Positions 40,922 through 50,017 of a stretch of 64,000 nt of DNA are shown here, piece after piece; the first letter of the stretch is position 1; each line of letters begins with the position of its first letter. The stretch covers positions 62,001 through 126,000 of the forward strand of contig JAXJXV010000021.1 of the NCBI GenBank assembly GCA_036307305.1, given 5' to 3'. A model generated the notes under the pieces. It was not told the origin of the DNA, made no database searches, and worked only from the letters and a program-made list of their open reading frames with translations. The position numbers and the translations under genes are program-made. This DNA is from SIG607 sp036307305. Lineage in GTDB: Bacteria; Bacillota; Clostridia; Oscillospirales; Acutalibacteraceae.

Positions 40922-42295
40922 ATGGCAAGAGATAGTTTTAAATCGCGTCTTGGCTTTATACTTGTTAGCGCTGGCTGTGCTATAGGTATAGGCAACGTAT
41001 GGCGCTTCCCTTACGTTACGGGACAAAACGGCGGCGGTATTTTTGTAATTTTCTATTTACTGTTTTTGCTGACTATGGGTATTCCTGTTCTTACAATGGA
41101 ATTAGCTGTGGGCAGAGCAAGTAAAAAAAGCGCATTACAGGCTTTTAAAACCTTAGAGAAGCCTAAGCAGAAGTGGCATATTCACGGTTGGCTTTGTATG
41201 ATTGGCTGTTACATTCTTATGATGTATTACACAACCGTATCAGGCTGGATGACCAATTACTTCGTAAAATTTGCTTCAGGTACCTTCAAAAGCGGTATGA
41301 CCACCGAACAGGTCAACAGTGTTTTTGCTAATATGACTGCAAATCCGCTTGAGATGGTATTATGGATGGCAATCACCGTTATTGCAGGGTTTGTTGTATG
41401 CAGCTTCGGTCTGCAAAAGGGTGTAGAGCGTATCAGCAAGTGGATGATGTTAGCCCTTTTAGTACTTATGGTTGTTCTGGCTATTAACAGTGCAACCCTT
41501 GACGGCGGTTTGGAGGGCATTAAATATTACCTTATTCCAAGCGTTTCAAGATTACAGGAAAATAACGTTAATATATTTGACGTTATTGTTGCGGCGATGA
41601 ATCAGTCGTTCTTTACACTGAGTCTTGGTATCGGCTCTATGCAGATTTTCGGCAGCTATATGTCAAAGGATAATACCCTTGCAGGAGAATCTGCAAGAAT
41701 TTGCGTACTTGATACCTTTGTTGCCCTTATGTCTGGTATGATTATTTTCCCTGCATGTTTTGCATATAATGTAGATGTAAATGCAGGACCTCCTCTTATT
41801 TTCCAGACGTTGCCTAACGTATTTCTTAATATGCCTATGGGCAGGGTATGGGGCGCACTTTTCTTTGTATTTATGACCTTTGCAAGTTTTTCTACAGTTC
41901 TTGCCGTGTTTGAGAATTTACAGGCTAATCTTATGGACAACCTTGGCTGGAGCAGAAAAAAGGCTTCTGTTGTAAACGGTATTGCTATGCTTGTTTTAAG
42001 TACCCCCTGTGCGTTAGGTTTTAACCTGCTTAGTGGCATAAATCTCGGTGGTAAGAATATACTTGATATGGAAGACTTTGTGGTTAGTCAGCTTCTGTTA
42101 CCTATAGGTTCACTTGTATTCCTTTTGTTCTGTGTTACAAAATGGGGCTGGGGATTTGATAAGTATATTGAAGAGGCTAATACAGGTAAGGGAACAAAGC
42201 TTCCTCATTGGCTTAAATACTATTTCCGTTTTATAGTTCCTGTTTTAATAGTTGTTATTTTTGTTGCAGGTCTTGTTAGCTTCTTTAAAGGGTAG
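40922..42295 (+). CDS. Sodium-dependent symporter of the NSS family
   Basis: A 457-residue LeuT-fold transporter. Helix 1 has the Na+ and substrate site AGCAIGIGNVWRFPYVTGQN, and further landmarks are GIPVLTMELAVGRASKKSAL and NQSFFTLSLGIGSMQIFGSY (helix 6 unwound region). Eleven or twelve membrane helices. Bacterial NSS members carry amino acids such as Trp, Tyr, Leu or Ala with Na+. A link with the T-box-controlled trpB is possible but not shown. AAGGAG precedes the ATG. Confidence 0.92.
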   Translation: MARDSFKSRLGFILVSAGCAIGIGNVWRFPYVTGQNGGGIFVIFYLLFLLTMGIPVLTMELAVGRASKKSALQAFKTLEKPKQKWHIHGWLCMIGCYILMMYYTTVSGWMTNYFVKFASGTFKSGMTTEQVNSVFANMTANPLEMVLWMAITVIAGFVVCSFGLQKGVERISKWMMLALLVLMVVLAINSATLDGGLEGIKYYLIPSVSRLQENNVNIFDVIVAAMNQSFFTLSLGIGSMQIFGSYMSKDNTLAGESARICVLDTFVALMSGMIIFPACFAYNVDVNAGPPLIFQTLPNVFLNMPMGRVWGALFFVFMTFASFSTVLAVFENLQANLMDNLGWSRKKASVVNGIAMLVLSTPCALGFNLLSGINLGGKNILDMEDFVVSQLLLPIGSLVFLLFCVTKWGWGFDKYIEEANTGKGTKLPHWLKYYFRFIVPVLIVVIFVAGLVSFFKG

Positions 42296-42302
42296 TGATT
42301 TT

Positions 42303-42803
42303 ATGTTCAGAGATATTTGCGTAAAGGATTTTAAGGAAAATATCATTGATATTATTTCAAAGGAGTATATGCTTATTACCGCAGGAAACGGTATGAATTA
42401 TAATATGATGACGGCTTCCTGGGGCTTTATGGGTGAAATGTGGGGAGAGGACAGCGTTGCTGTTGTTGTCCGTCCATCTCGTTATACAATGGAGTTTTTG
42501 GATAATAATGAATATTTTACCCTTACTTTCTTTGGGGATAATAAAGATATACATAAAATCTGTGGAAGTAAAACGGGACGGGAGGTAAACAAAACCTCTC
42601 TTACAGGGCTTACCCCTGTTTCTGACGGTAAATGCGTGTGGTTCGACGAAGCCCGTCTTGTATTTAAAATTAAAAAGAAATACGTACAGCCTATGTCAAA
42701 GGAATTTCTGACTGATAAATCGGTAGATGAAAAGTGGTATGGAGACGGCGACTGGCACAATCTTATAATAGGTTCCATAGAGCGTATATACGTGAAAGAA
42801 TAA
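42303..42803 (+). CDS. Flavin-reductase-like FMN-binding split-barrel protein
   Basis: A 166-residue protein with MNYNMMTASWGFMGEMWGED, VVVRPSRYTMEFLDNNEYFT and LTFFGDNKDIHKICGSKTGR, the usual order for flavin-reductase-like proteins: N-T-x-S/T-W strand, R-x-S/R-Y-T and S-x-x-x-G-R-x. It probably binds FMN and serves as a redox partner. ATG 42303 lies seven bases after the symporter stop with only GGGTAGTG as a binding site, so it is likely co-transcribed with the symporter. Confidence 0.8.
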   Translation: MFRDICVKDFKENIIDIISKEYMLITAGNGMNYNMMTASWGFMGEMWGEDSVAVVVRPSRYTMEFLDNNEYFTLTFFGDNKDIHKICGSKTGREVNKTSLTGLTPVSDGKCVWFDEARLVFKIKKKYVQPMSKEFLTDKSVDEKWYGDGDWHNLIIGSIERIYVKE

Positions 42804-42811
42804 ATATGTAA

Positions 42812-42837
42812 AAAAAGCGGATTTCTCCGCTTTTTAT
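42812..42837 (+). terminator. Terminator after the flavin-reductase-like gene
   Basis: AAAAAGCGGA-TTTC-TCCGCTTTTT, then ATTAATAT. From here to 43145 I see only AT-rich sequence with a weak hairpin (GTTACA and TGTAAC at 43072-43087, followed by TTTTT). Confidence 0.88.
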
Positions 42838-43145
42838 TAATATAAAGAACAAATTGTACATATAATAGTAATAATTACGGAATTTTTTTAAAATCTAAAT
42901 ATATGCATATTTTGAAAAAACAAAAAAATTTTGCGTATATATTGTGGTTTTTAGTAAAAAAAGCCTTCAAAAACTGACCTTTTCCCCCACTTTACAATTT
43001 TTGGAGGGCAAAACTGTGGATTTGCACAAGCTAAATGGTAAAAATTGGTAAATAATCAAGAAATGACAAAGGTTACAAGGTTGTAACTTTTTGATTTTTG
43101 TTCATAATTTGTGCAGTTTTAACAAAACGCACCCCACTTTTTTGT

Positions 43146-43258
43146 TTGACATTTGAATAAATCGTGGTATAATTACAAACGTTGCACTAAGACGAGACCT
43201 AATTCGTCCTAAAAACAACTACTCACGGAAGCCTTTTTCTGTGATAAATTAAGGAGAT
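43146..43258 (+). promoter_or_regulatory. Promoter and structured leader of the 3D-domain gene
   Basis: TTGACA at 43146-43151, a 16-base spacer and TATAAT at 43168-43173. The leader has two small hairpins: GACGA and TCGTC at about 43191-43209, and TCACGGAA and TTCTGTGA at about 43224-43246, just before AAGGAG. I do not see the conserved elements of a ydaO-type c-di-AMP riboswitch. Confidence 0.75.
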
Positions 43259-43261
43259 TTT

Positions 43262-44170
43262 ATGTTAAAGAAAAGTAAGCGTTATGCTCGCAAAGTTATG
43301 GACTATGCAAGAGAGCACACACGCCGTATCGGTCTTATCGGTATGAGCGTTCTCATAGCAGCCGTTACAACGCTGTTTTGTCTGTCTGTCAACGTAGTAT
43401 CCATTTCCGACGGAACAAACACTCACACTTTATATACTCTCAAAAGTGACGTTCGTGGAATTTTAGGTTACGCAGGTTATCTTGGCAACTACAACGTTGT
43501 GAATACCGACCGTGACGGAAATAAGCTCTCAATTGAAGTTGTGGAAACCTTTCCCGTATATATAACCTACGGTGATAAAACCATAACTCACATTACCGCA
43601 CCTTCAACTGTAGATGATATTCTGCTTAACGCAGGTGTTGAAATTAAGGATGACGATATTTTATCGGTTGATTTAAATGAATTAATTGATAAAGAAACCT
43701 ATATTGATATCGTTCCTGCACCAGAGGAGAAGGAGGAAGTAAAGACCTCCTATAATAATCACAATTCAATTACGGCATCTGCTCCCGTTGCCACTACCGT
43801 TTCTGCAAACGGCGCAATTTCTACTCTTGTTCCTGATATTGATATCGTACTTGACGAAAACGGAATTCCTGTTAATTATACAGGGGTAAGTCGTGTTCAG
43901 GCTACTGCATATACCTATACAGGTTACCGTTGCGCAACAGGTGTTAATCCACAGCCCGGATATATTGCAGTAAATCCTAAGATTATTCCTTACGGAACAA
44001 AGATGTATATTGTTTCTGCAGACGGAAAATACGTATACGGTTATGCTATTGCTGCCGATACGGGCGGATACGTAAAGAGTCGTCCTACAAACGTCGACTT
44101 GTTTATGGAAACCAATGCTGCATGTAAAATGTTCGGAAGAAGAGACGTAATTATTTATTTTCTTGAGTGA
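43262..44170 (+). CDS. Cell-wall protein with DUF348-like and 3D domains
   Basis: 302 residues. A basic cytoplasmic start and a membrane helix (IGLIGMSVLIAAVTTLFCLS, about 23-45) lead to a ubiquitin-like DUF348 segment (YTLKSDVRGILGYAGYLGN; VDDILLNAGVEIKDDD), a linker and a C-terminal 3D domain (SRVQATAYTYTGYRCATGV; IAVNPKIIPYGTKMYIV; AIAADTGGYVKSRPTNVDLF). The three Asp residues of the 3D domain are present. Such proteins (YabE/Rpf-like) are lytic transglycosylase-type enzymes of peptidoglycan turnover. Its own promoter and terminator make it a single-gene unit. Confidence 0.88.
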   Translation: MLKKSKRYARKVMDYAREHTRRIGLIGMSVLIAAVTTLFCLSVNVVSISDGTNTHTLYTLKSDVRGILGYAGYLGNYNVVNTDRDGNKLSIEVVETFPVYITYGDKTITHITAPSTVDDILLNAGVEIKDDDILSVDLNELIDKETYIDIVPAPEEKEEVKTSYNNHNSITASAPVATTVSANGAISTLVPDIDIVLDENGIPVNYTGVSRVQATAYTYTGYRCATGVNPQPGYIAVNPKIIPYGTKMYIVSADGKYVYGYAIAADTGGYVKSRPTNVDLFMETNAACKMFGRRDVIIYFLE

Positions 44171-44175
44171 TAACA

Positions 44176-44214
44176 AAAAACTGTTATGAGAAAATTCTCA
44201 TAACAGTTTTTCTT
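44176..44214 (+). terminator. Terminator after the 3D-domain gene
   Basis: AAAAACTGTTATGAGA and TCTCATAACAGTTTTT arms, then CTTTTT. Confidence 0.9.
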
Positions 44215-44243
44215 TTTATAACACAAGACGATATATAAATTTG

Positions 44244-44272
44244 TTGAAAATAAAGTCGTATTATGGTATAAT
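44244..44272 (+). promoter_or_regulatory. Promoter of the GlpT-like transporter gene
   Basis: TTGAAA at 44244-44249, 17-base spacer, TATAAT at 44267-44272. Confidence 0.8.
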
Positions 44273-44304
44273 ATGTTAAAATACTTTTTTGAAAGGGGTA
44301 TAAT

Positions 44305-45597
44305 ATGGAGAAATTAAAATATGGCTATAACAAAGAGCAGTATAAAAAATTTACTTTTAATTCGTGGAAGTATCTGCTGTTGTTTTCCTTACTTTACTGT
44401 ACACATTACTGTACGAGACTAAATTTCGGTAATGCACAGGTTGAAATGAGCTTGAGTGAGGCTCAGATAGGCATTATTACAAGTACGCTGTTCTGGACCT
44501 ACGGAATAGGACATCTTGTAAACGGCAGACTTGGTGAAATTTTCGGTATACGACGATTTATAATTTTATCTGTTTTTCTTTCGGCGGTTACCAATATAAT
44601 AATGGGCTTTCAGAGTTCTTTTATTATAATGGTGATTCTATGGGGATTAAACGGATATTTTCAGTCAATGGCCTGGTCGCCCGGAATAGCTTCGCTGACT
44701 GCTTGGTGGCCCGGTGATAAACGTGGTTTTGCAACAGGCTTTGCTAATGCTTTTTCAGGATTCGGTCAGGTACTTGCTTCTCTTATGGTAGCTCTTGCCT
44801 TTACGGTATTTAATAATAACTGGCGCTGGGCATTTTTCTTACCTGCGTTTGTACCGCTTCTTATGTTGGTGGTCTATATGATTTTTGCTAAATCAGGACC
44901 TAAGAGCGTGGGACTTGAGGACTATAAGGAAGATGATGGTGAAAAAGCCGAAAAAGAAAATGAAATGTCTGAGATTTCAAAATCCAAAGGCGCATTGTTT
45001 CCTTATATACATCTTTTCACAAACAAAACCTTCCTTGTATGGATGTTTGTTGTTTTTGCATCAGGAGTGGCAAGATACGGTCTTGTTACGTGGATTCCTA
45101 AATATTTCAAAGAGGAAATGGGTCTTACCAGTGTGGCAAGCTTACTCAGTTCTACCATACTTCCTATAGGTATGGGTATAGGTACTCTTCTGGTACCTGC
45201 TTTAACCGATAAATTCTGTCCCAATAACCGATTGCTCGCAAGTGTGGTGAGTGGTATAGCGGCAGGCGTTTGTATTATGGGATTCTCCTTGCTTCAGCCT
45301 ACAGGCTTTCAGTTTGTTCTTATGATGATTCTGCTTTTCCTAGCCGGTTTCTTCATTTATGCAATAAATGGAATCGTATGGGCTTATGCGGCTGATGTTG
45401 GAGGAAGAGTTTTTGCAAGTACCGCTTCGGGAATACTTGATTTTGCCGCGTATATGGGAGCTGCAATTCAGTCTATGGTATATGGCTTTATTTTAGGCGA
45501 TGGCAAATGGAACGTGCTGTTTATTTCGGTTGCAGTATTTTGTGTAGTAATATCTATTGTAAGTATTATGGCGTCATTCAAAAAGAAAAAAGCATAA
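44305..45597 (+). CDS. MFS transporter of the organophosphate:phosphate antiporter type
   Basis: A 430-residue twelve-helix transporter. LLYCTHYCTRLNFGNAQVEM in helix 1, GIITSTLFWTYGIGHLVNGR and the helix 4-5 region WGLNGYFQSMAWSPGIASLT WW are features of the GlpT/UhpT family, which exchanges glycerol-3-phosphate or sugar phosphates for phosphate. An acidic-basic cytoplasmic loop (DYKEDDGEKAEKENEMSEIS) joins the two halves. AAAGGGG precedes the ATG. Substrate is not certain. Confidence 0.85.
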   Translation: MEKLKYGYNKEQYKKFTFNSWKYLLLFSLLYCTHYCTRLNFGNAQVEMSLSEAQIGIITSTLFWTYGIGHLVNGRLGEIFGIRRFIILSVFLSAVTNIIMGFQSSFIIMVILWGLNGYFQSMAWSPGIASLTAWWPGDKRGFATGFANAFSGFGQVLASLMVALAFTVFNNNWRWAFFLPAFVPLLMLVVYMIFAKSGPKSVGLEDYKEDDGEKAEKENEMSEISKSKGALFPYIHLFTNKTFLVWMFVVFASGVARYGLVTWIPKYFKEEMGLTSVASLLSSTILPIGMGIGTLLVPALTDKFCPNNRLLASVVSGIAAGVCIMGFSLLQPTGFQFVLMMILLFLAGFFIYAINGIVWAYAADVGGRVFASTASGILDFAAYMGAAIQSMVYGFILGDGKWNVLFISVAVFCVVISIVSIMASFKKKKA

Positions 45598-45600
45598 AAC

Positions 45601-45635
45601 AAAACCGCGTATCATTTGATACGCGGTTTTACTTT
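45601..45635. terminator. Bidirectional terminator
   Basis: AAAACCGCGTATCA-TT-TGATACGCGGTTTT between the convergent transporter and GH130 genes. Confidence 0.9.
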
Positions 45636-46642
45636 TAGTATGGCGCGGGACTGTTTTTTACAGCTTCAAGAAGTTCGCTTAATGAGCCCTTTGCAAGACC
45701 GATATGTTCATCAGCCGCACCGTAGTAAATTCTTATTTCATCTTTCTCTTCGTCAGCTATAGCGCCGCAGGGGAATACAACGTTAGCAACTCTGCCTTCT
45801 GTTTCAAATGGCTCTGTTGGGGTTAAAATCCAACGGTCGAGAAGTCCAATGATTTTTGACGGGTCGTTGATATCAAGAAGCATAGCGCCGATGGAATAGC
45901 AGAATTCTCCCTTTTCTTTCCATACGCCGTGAATGATTTCGAGCCAACCGTCCTTTGTTTTGATTGGAGGAGTAGGACCTATTTTCCAGTTAGAAAACGA
46001 AACGCTTTCGGGGTATAGAAGGGGACGGTGGTGTCCCCAGTAAACAAGGTCGGGAGAATAGGACAGCCACATACTTGCTCTAAGAGCGTCGGTATCGGGA
46101 ATCTGGTCAGGCTCTTCAGGGTCGTGAATATTATAGGGACGGTCGATTCTTACGTAAAGACCGTTTATTTTTTCGGGGAAAAGACAGGGTACGCGGTTTG
46201 CAGGAAGAGCAACACAGTCAATAAACTCTGCAGACTCAAAATCCTTTGTTTTATAGAGAAGTGCACTTGGACCGCTTCCTCTTACCTGACCGGGACGGAT
46301 AATATAATATGTATCGTCGATTTTTGTTACTCTGGGGTCAATTACCCAATTATCAAAGCTACCCGGACAGTTACCACTCCAATTATCACTTAAAAATAAG
46401 GGCTTGGGATTAATATCAAAATTAACACCGTCATCGCTTTTTGCAACGTGGATACCGCATAAACTACCATTTATGGGTTCTTTGTAAAAAGCTGCAATAA
46501 GTAAAAGGGTTTTACCTTCGAACATTGTTTGTCCGCAGTTGAAAACGGCATGAGTATCAAGAGGGAAATCTTTTTTTGTTATAATTGGATTTTTTTCATT
46601 ACGATGCATAATATATTCATCGCCTCTAAATCTGGTAATCAT
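45635..46642 (-). CDS. GH130 family glycoside phosphorylase
   Basis: A 335-residue five-bladed propeller. Landmarks are HAVFNCGQTMFEGKTLLLIA, VIDPRVTKIDDTYYI (catalytic Asp), KTKDGWLEIIHGVW and EGRVANVVFPCGAI with EIRIYYGAADEHIGLA. GH130 enzymes phosphorolyse beta-mannosides such as mannosyl-glucose, mannobiose or mannosyl-GlcNAc, yielding mannose 1-phosphate. The ATG at 46642-46640 is chosen with AAAGGAG before it; the frame runs ten codons further. It could work on N-glycan mannosides in the gut. Confidence 0.88.
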   Translation of the reverse strand: MITRFRGDEYIMHRNEKNPIITKKDFPLDTHAVFNCGQTMFEGKTLLLIAAFYKEPINGSLCGIHVAKSDDGVNFDINPKPLFLSDNWSGNCPGSFDNWVIDPRVTKIDDTYYIIRPGQVRGSGPSALLYKTKDFESAEFIDCVALPANRVPCLFPEKINGLYVRIDRPYNIHDPEEPDQIPDTDALRASMWLSYSPDLVYWGHHRPLLYPESVSFSNWKIGPTPPIKTKDGWLEIIHGVWKEKGEFCYSIGAMLLDINDPSKIIGLLDRWILTPTEPFETEGRVANVVFPCGAIADEEKDEIRIYYGAADEHIGLAKGSLSELLEAVKNSPAPY

Positions 46643-46732
46643 AGTAATTCTCCTTTGTGACTTGTTGTTCAAATTATAACATATACGACAATAAATGTCA
46701 ATTATAAAACATTAATGCACAATAGAATATAT

Positions 46733-46770
46733 ACGGCAAAGATTTTTTGTTCAATATTTGCCGTTTTTGT
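46733..46770 (+). terminator. Terminator-like hairpin upstream of the glycogen operon
   Basis: ACGGCAAA and TTTGCCGT arms at 46733-46740 and 46757-46764 with a 16-base loop, then TTTTG. It lies ahead of the promoter, so it is not an attenuator for glgB. It may insulate the operon from antisense or upstream transcripts. Confidence 0.6.
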
Positions 46771-46843
46771 ATTATTTTGTATATTTTCTATAATATATGG
46801 TAATGATTTAGAATAAAATTAATCAAAAATCCACTAAAATAAC

Positions 46844-46872
46844 TTGAAATTTAGAGTAATGTCTGTTATCAT
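46844..46872 (+). promoter_or_regulatory. Promoter of the glycogen operon
   Basis: TTGAAA at 46844-46849, 17-base spacer, TATCAT at 46867-46872. Confidence 0.7.
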
Positions 46873-46911
46873 AAATACGTGATAGATAATAGCTGTTGTT
46901 AAGAGGTAGTG

Positions 46912-48780
46912 ATGAATGTGAATGATAAAAGCTTTTACAGCGAAATAATATATAATGCTTACGAGTTATTTGGCTCTTTTTACAGTGAAGAAGCAACTAC
47001 GTTCAGAGTATGGGCTCCCAATGCTGATGCCGTATCGGTAGTCGGCGATTTTAACGATTGGAACGGGTATGCCAATATAATGCTTAGAGGCGAAAACGGT
47101 ACCTTTGAAGTAACTGTGCCAAACGTTAAAATATATGATAATTATAAATACGCTATTACAAAGGGTGAAACTACGGTATTAAAGGCTGACCCTTATGCTC
47201 ATCATTTTGAAACTGCTCCCGCTACAAGTTCTAAAGTTTATAAGGATGCATATAAATGGAAAGATAGTAAATGGCTAGAAAAAAGAAACAAACAAAATAT
47301 ATACGAGTCGCCCGTAAACGTTTACGAAGTGCATTTAGGCTCTTTTAAAACCAACGCTGACGGCTCGGTGATGAACTATGTTGATATAGCAAAAGAGCTA
47401 TGCGGATACGTTTCTGAAATGGGATATACTCATATAGAGCTTATGCCAGTTACCGAGTATCCTTTTGACGGCTCATGGGGTTATCAGGTAAGCGGATATT
47501 ACGCTCCTACCTCCCGTTACGGTACTCCTGAAGATTTTAAAAAGTTTGTGGATATTATGCATAGCGCCGGAATAGGAGTTATTCTTGACTGGGTACCTGC
47601 TCATTTCCCGAAGGACGAACCCTTTCTTTACCGTTTTGACGGTACGCCTCTTTATGAGTACAGCGATGAAAGAAAAGGTCTTCATAAGGAATGGGGAACT
47701 GCGGTCTTTGATTTCGGAAAGGTAGAGGTAATGAATTTCCTTATAGGCAGCGCGTGTTACTGGCTTAAGGAGTATCATATAGACGGACTGAGAGTTGATG
47801 CCGTTGCTTCTATGCTTTATCTTGATTACGGCAGACAGGACGGACAGTGGCTTCCTAATTCTTACGGAGGCAGAGAAAATCTTGAAGCGGTGGAGCTTTT
47901 AAGACAAATTAATACCGCGGCGTTTTCTGTTAATCCATCGGTAATGATGATTGCAGAGGAGTCAACGGCTTGGCCTATGGTAACTAAGCCTGTCTGTGAC
48001 GGGGGTCTTGGATTTAACTTTAAATGGAATATGGGCTGGATGAACGATATGTTGAGATATACTTCTCTTGACCCGCTGTTCAGAAAGCATCACCACAATA
48101 ATCTGACTTTTTCTTTCTTTTATGCATTCAGTGAAAACTTCGTGCTTCCTATATCTCATGATGAGGTTGTACACGGAAAATGCTCAATGATAAACAAAAT
48201 GCCCGGTGATTACGATACTAAATTTGCAGGACTCAGGACCTTTTATGCATATATGATGGCGCATCCCGGTAAAAAGCATTTGTTTATGGGACAAGAGTTT
48301 GCTCAGTTTGTTGAATGGGATTATAAAAAACAGCTTGATTGGTTTTTAACCGACTATGAGGCTCATAAGAAAATGCAGGAATACTGTAAAGCACTTAATA
48401 AATTCTATCTTAAAAATCCTGCCTTGTTCGAGATTGATTATTCTTGGGAGGGCTTTAGCTGGATAGCCAATGACGACTACAATCAAAGTGTAATTGCATT
48501 CAGGAGAATAGCCAAGGACAATAGTGAAATTATAGCGGTATGTAACTTTGTTCCTGTAGAGCGTGAGGATTACCGTATAGGAGTAACCGAGGCAGGAAGC
48601 TATAAAACTGTATTTTCTACCGACTGGACGGAGTTTGGAGGCAACGGTGAAAAGAACAATCTATCCGTTAAAAGTCAAAAAATAGAAATGCACGGCTGTG
48701 AAAACAGTATCTCTCTAAAACTACCTGCCCTTAGCGTTATATATCTTAAACGAAATACAAGAAAAATTAATTCTAAATAA
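46912..48780 (+). CDS. glgB: 1,4-alpha-glucan branching enzyme GlgB
   Basis: A 622-residue GH13 branching enzyme that makes alpha-1,6 branches in glycogen. An N-terminal CBM48 domain (FRVWAPNADAVSVVGDFNDW) is followed by the GH13 barrel: GYTHIELMPVTEYPFDGSWG, YHIDGLRVDAVASMLY (nucleophile Asp), VMMIAEESTAWP (acid/base Glu) and PISHDEVVHGK. ATG 46912 follows AGAGG by five bases; GTG 46918 is an alternative. It leads the operon glgB-glgC-glgD-glgA. Confidence 0.96.
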   Translation: MNVNDKSFYSEIIYNAYELFGSFYSEEATTFRVWAPNADAVSVVGDFNDWNGYANIMLRGENGTFEVTVPNVKIYDNYKYAITKGETTVLKADPYAHHFETAPATSSKVYKDAYKWKDSKWLEKRNKQNIYESPVNVYEVHLGSFKTNADGSVMNYVDIAKELCGYVSEMGYTHIELMPVTEYPFDGSWGYQVSGYYAPTSRYGTPEDFKKFVDIMHSAGIGVILDWVPAHFPKDEPFLYRFDGTPLYEYSDERKGLHKEWGTAVFDFGKVEVMNFLIGSACYWLKEYHIDGLRVDAVASMLYLDYGRQDGQWLPNSYGGRENLEAVELLRQINTAAFSVNPSVMMIAEESTAWPMVTKPVCDGGLGFNFKWNMGWMNDMLRYTSLDPLFRKHHHNNLTFSFFYAFSENFVLPISHDEVVHGKCSMINKMPGDYDTKFAGLRTFYAYMMAHPGKKHLFMGQEFAQFVEWDYKKQLDWFLTDYEAHKKMQEYCKALNKFYLKNPALFEIDYSWEGFSWIANDDYNQSVIAFRRIAKDNSEIIAVCNFVPVEREDYRIGVTEAGSYKTVFSTDWTEFGGNGEKNNLSVKSQKIEMHGCENSISLKLPALSVIYLKRNTRKINSK

Positions 48781-48799
48781 TTGATGTGGAGTGAGAGCT

Positions 48800-50017
48800 T
48801 TGAAAAAGAACGAATGTGTTGCAATGCTACTTGCAGGAGGTCAGGGTAGTCGACTTGGTGTGCTGACTCAGAAGATTGCAAAACCAGCAGTTGCCTATGG
48901 CGGAAAGTACAGGATTATAGATTTTCCTCTTTCCAACTGTGTTAATTCGGGTATTGATATCGTAGGTATACTTACACAGTATCAGCCGCTGGAGCTTAAC
49001 GACTATATCGGAAGCGGTAAGCCATGGGACCTTGACAGACTCAGCGGAGGTGTGCATATTCTTCCTCCTTATCAGAAAAGCAAGGGCGGAGACTGGTATA
49101 AGGGAACTGCAAACGCTATATATCAGAACATTCATTTTATAGAAAAATATGACCCTGAGTATGTTCTTGTGCTGTCGGGTGATCATATTTATAAAATGGA
49201 TTATTCAAAGATGCTCAAGGCTCATAAACAGTCGGGAGCTGACTGTACCATAGCCGTTATGGAAGTGCCGTTTGAGGAGGCTTCTCGCTTTGGTATCATG
49301 AACACTGAAGCTGACGGCACTATTTATGAATTTGAAGAAAAACCTGCAAATCCTAAAAGCAATCTTGCTTCAATGGGAATTTACGTGTTTAACTGGTCAA
49401 AGATGAGAAGCTATCTTATTGAGGATGAACGAAACAAGCAGTCTAACAACGACTTCGGCAAGGATATAATCCCTGCAATGCTCAACTCTGGAGAAAAAAT
49501 GATGGCTTACAGATTTGACGGATACTGGAAGGACGTAGGTACTGTTGATTCTTTATGGGATGCAAATCTTGACTTGCTTAATCCTAAGCTTGATTTGAAG
49601 CTTGACAGCGCCGATTGGAAAATTTATTCCCGTACAGGCTGTCTGCCTCCTCAGTATATAAGCGAAAATGCAGAGGTGGAAAATTCTCTTGTAAGTGACG
49701 GCTGTGAGGTAAAGGGAAAACTTGACTTTTCCGTGCTTTTCGAAAACGTAACTATTGAGGAGGGTGCTACGGTTGAGTATTCACTGATTATGCCCGGCGC
49801 GGTGGTAAAGAAAGGCGCTCACGTGCAGTATTCTATAATTGCCGAAAACGTTAAGGTTGGCGAGGGCGCTGTTATCGGTCAGAATCCTCAGGACGTGGTA
49901 AACCGCGATGACTGGGGTATCGCTGTTGTGGGCGACTCGGTAAAAATCGGTAAGAGGGCAGTCGTTAAGGCTAAGTCAATGATAAGCAAAAATGTGAAAG
50001 AAGGCGACGTACAATGA
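48800..50017 (+). CDS. glgC: Glucose-1-phosphate adenylyltransferase, catalytic subunit GlgC
   Basis: A 405-residue ADP-glucose pyrophosphorylase. CVAMLLAGGQGSRLGVLTQK is the nucleotide-binding loop, FPLSNCVNSGIDIVGI follows, VLSGDHIYKMDYSKML holds the catalytic Asp, and a left-handed beta-helix closes the protein. It makes ADP-glucose, the committed step of glycogen synthesis. TTG 48800 is chosen because GGAG at 48788-48791 is eight bases ahead; GTG 48791 would overlap that site. It overlaps glgD by ATGA. Confidence 0.95.
   Translation: MKKNECVAMLLAGGQGSRLGVLTQKIAKPAVAYGGKYRIIDFPLSNCVNSGIDIVGILTQYQPLELNDYIGSGKPWDLDRLSGGVHILPPYQKSKGGDWYKGTANAIYQNIHFIEKYDPEYVLVLSGDHIYKMDYSKMLKAHKQSGADCTIAVMEVPFEEASRFGIMNTEADGTIYEFEEKPANPKSNLASMGIYVFNWSKMRSYLIEDERNKQSNNDFGKDIIPAMLNSGEKMMAYRFDGYWKDVGTVDSLWDANLDLLNPKLDLKLDSADWKIYSRTGCLPPQYISENAEVENSLVSDGCEVKGKLDFSVLFENVTIEEGATVEYSLIMPGAVVKKGAHVQYSIIAENVKVGEGAVIGQNPQDVVNRDDWGIAVVGDSVKIGKRAVVKAKSMISKNVKEGDVQ

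Noticed and set aside
43146..43258. c-di-AMP (ydaO) riboswitch ahead of the cell-wall 3D-domain gene
   Set aside because: The leader is too short and lacks the conserved purine-rich joins; only two small hairpins can be drawn.
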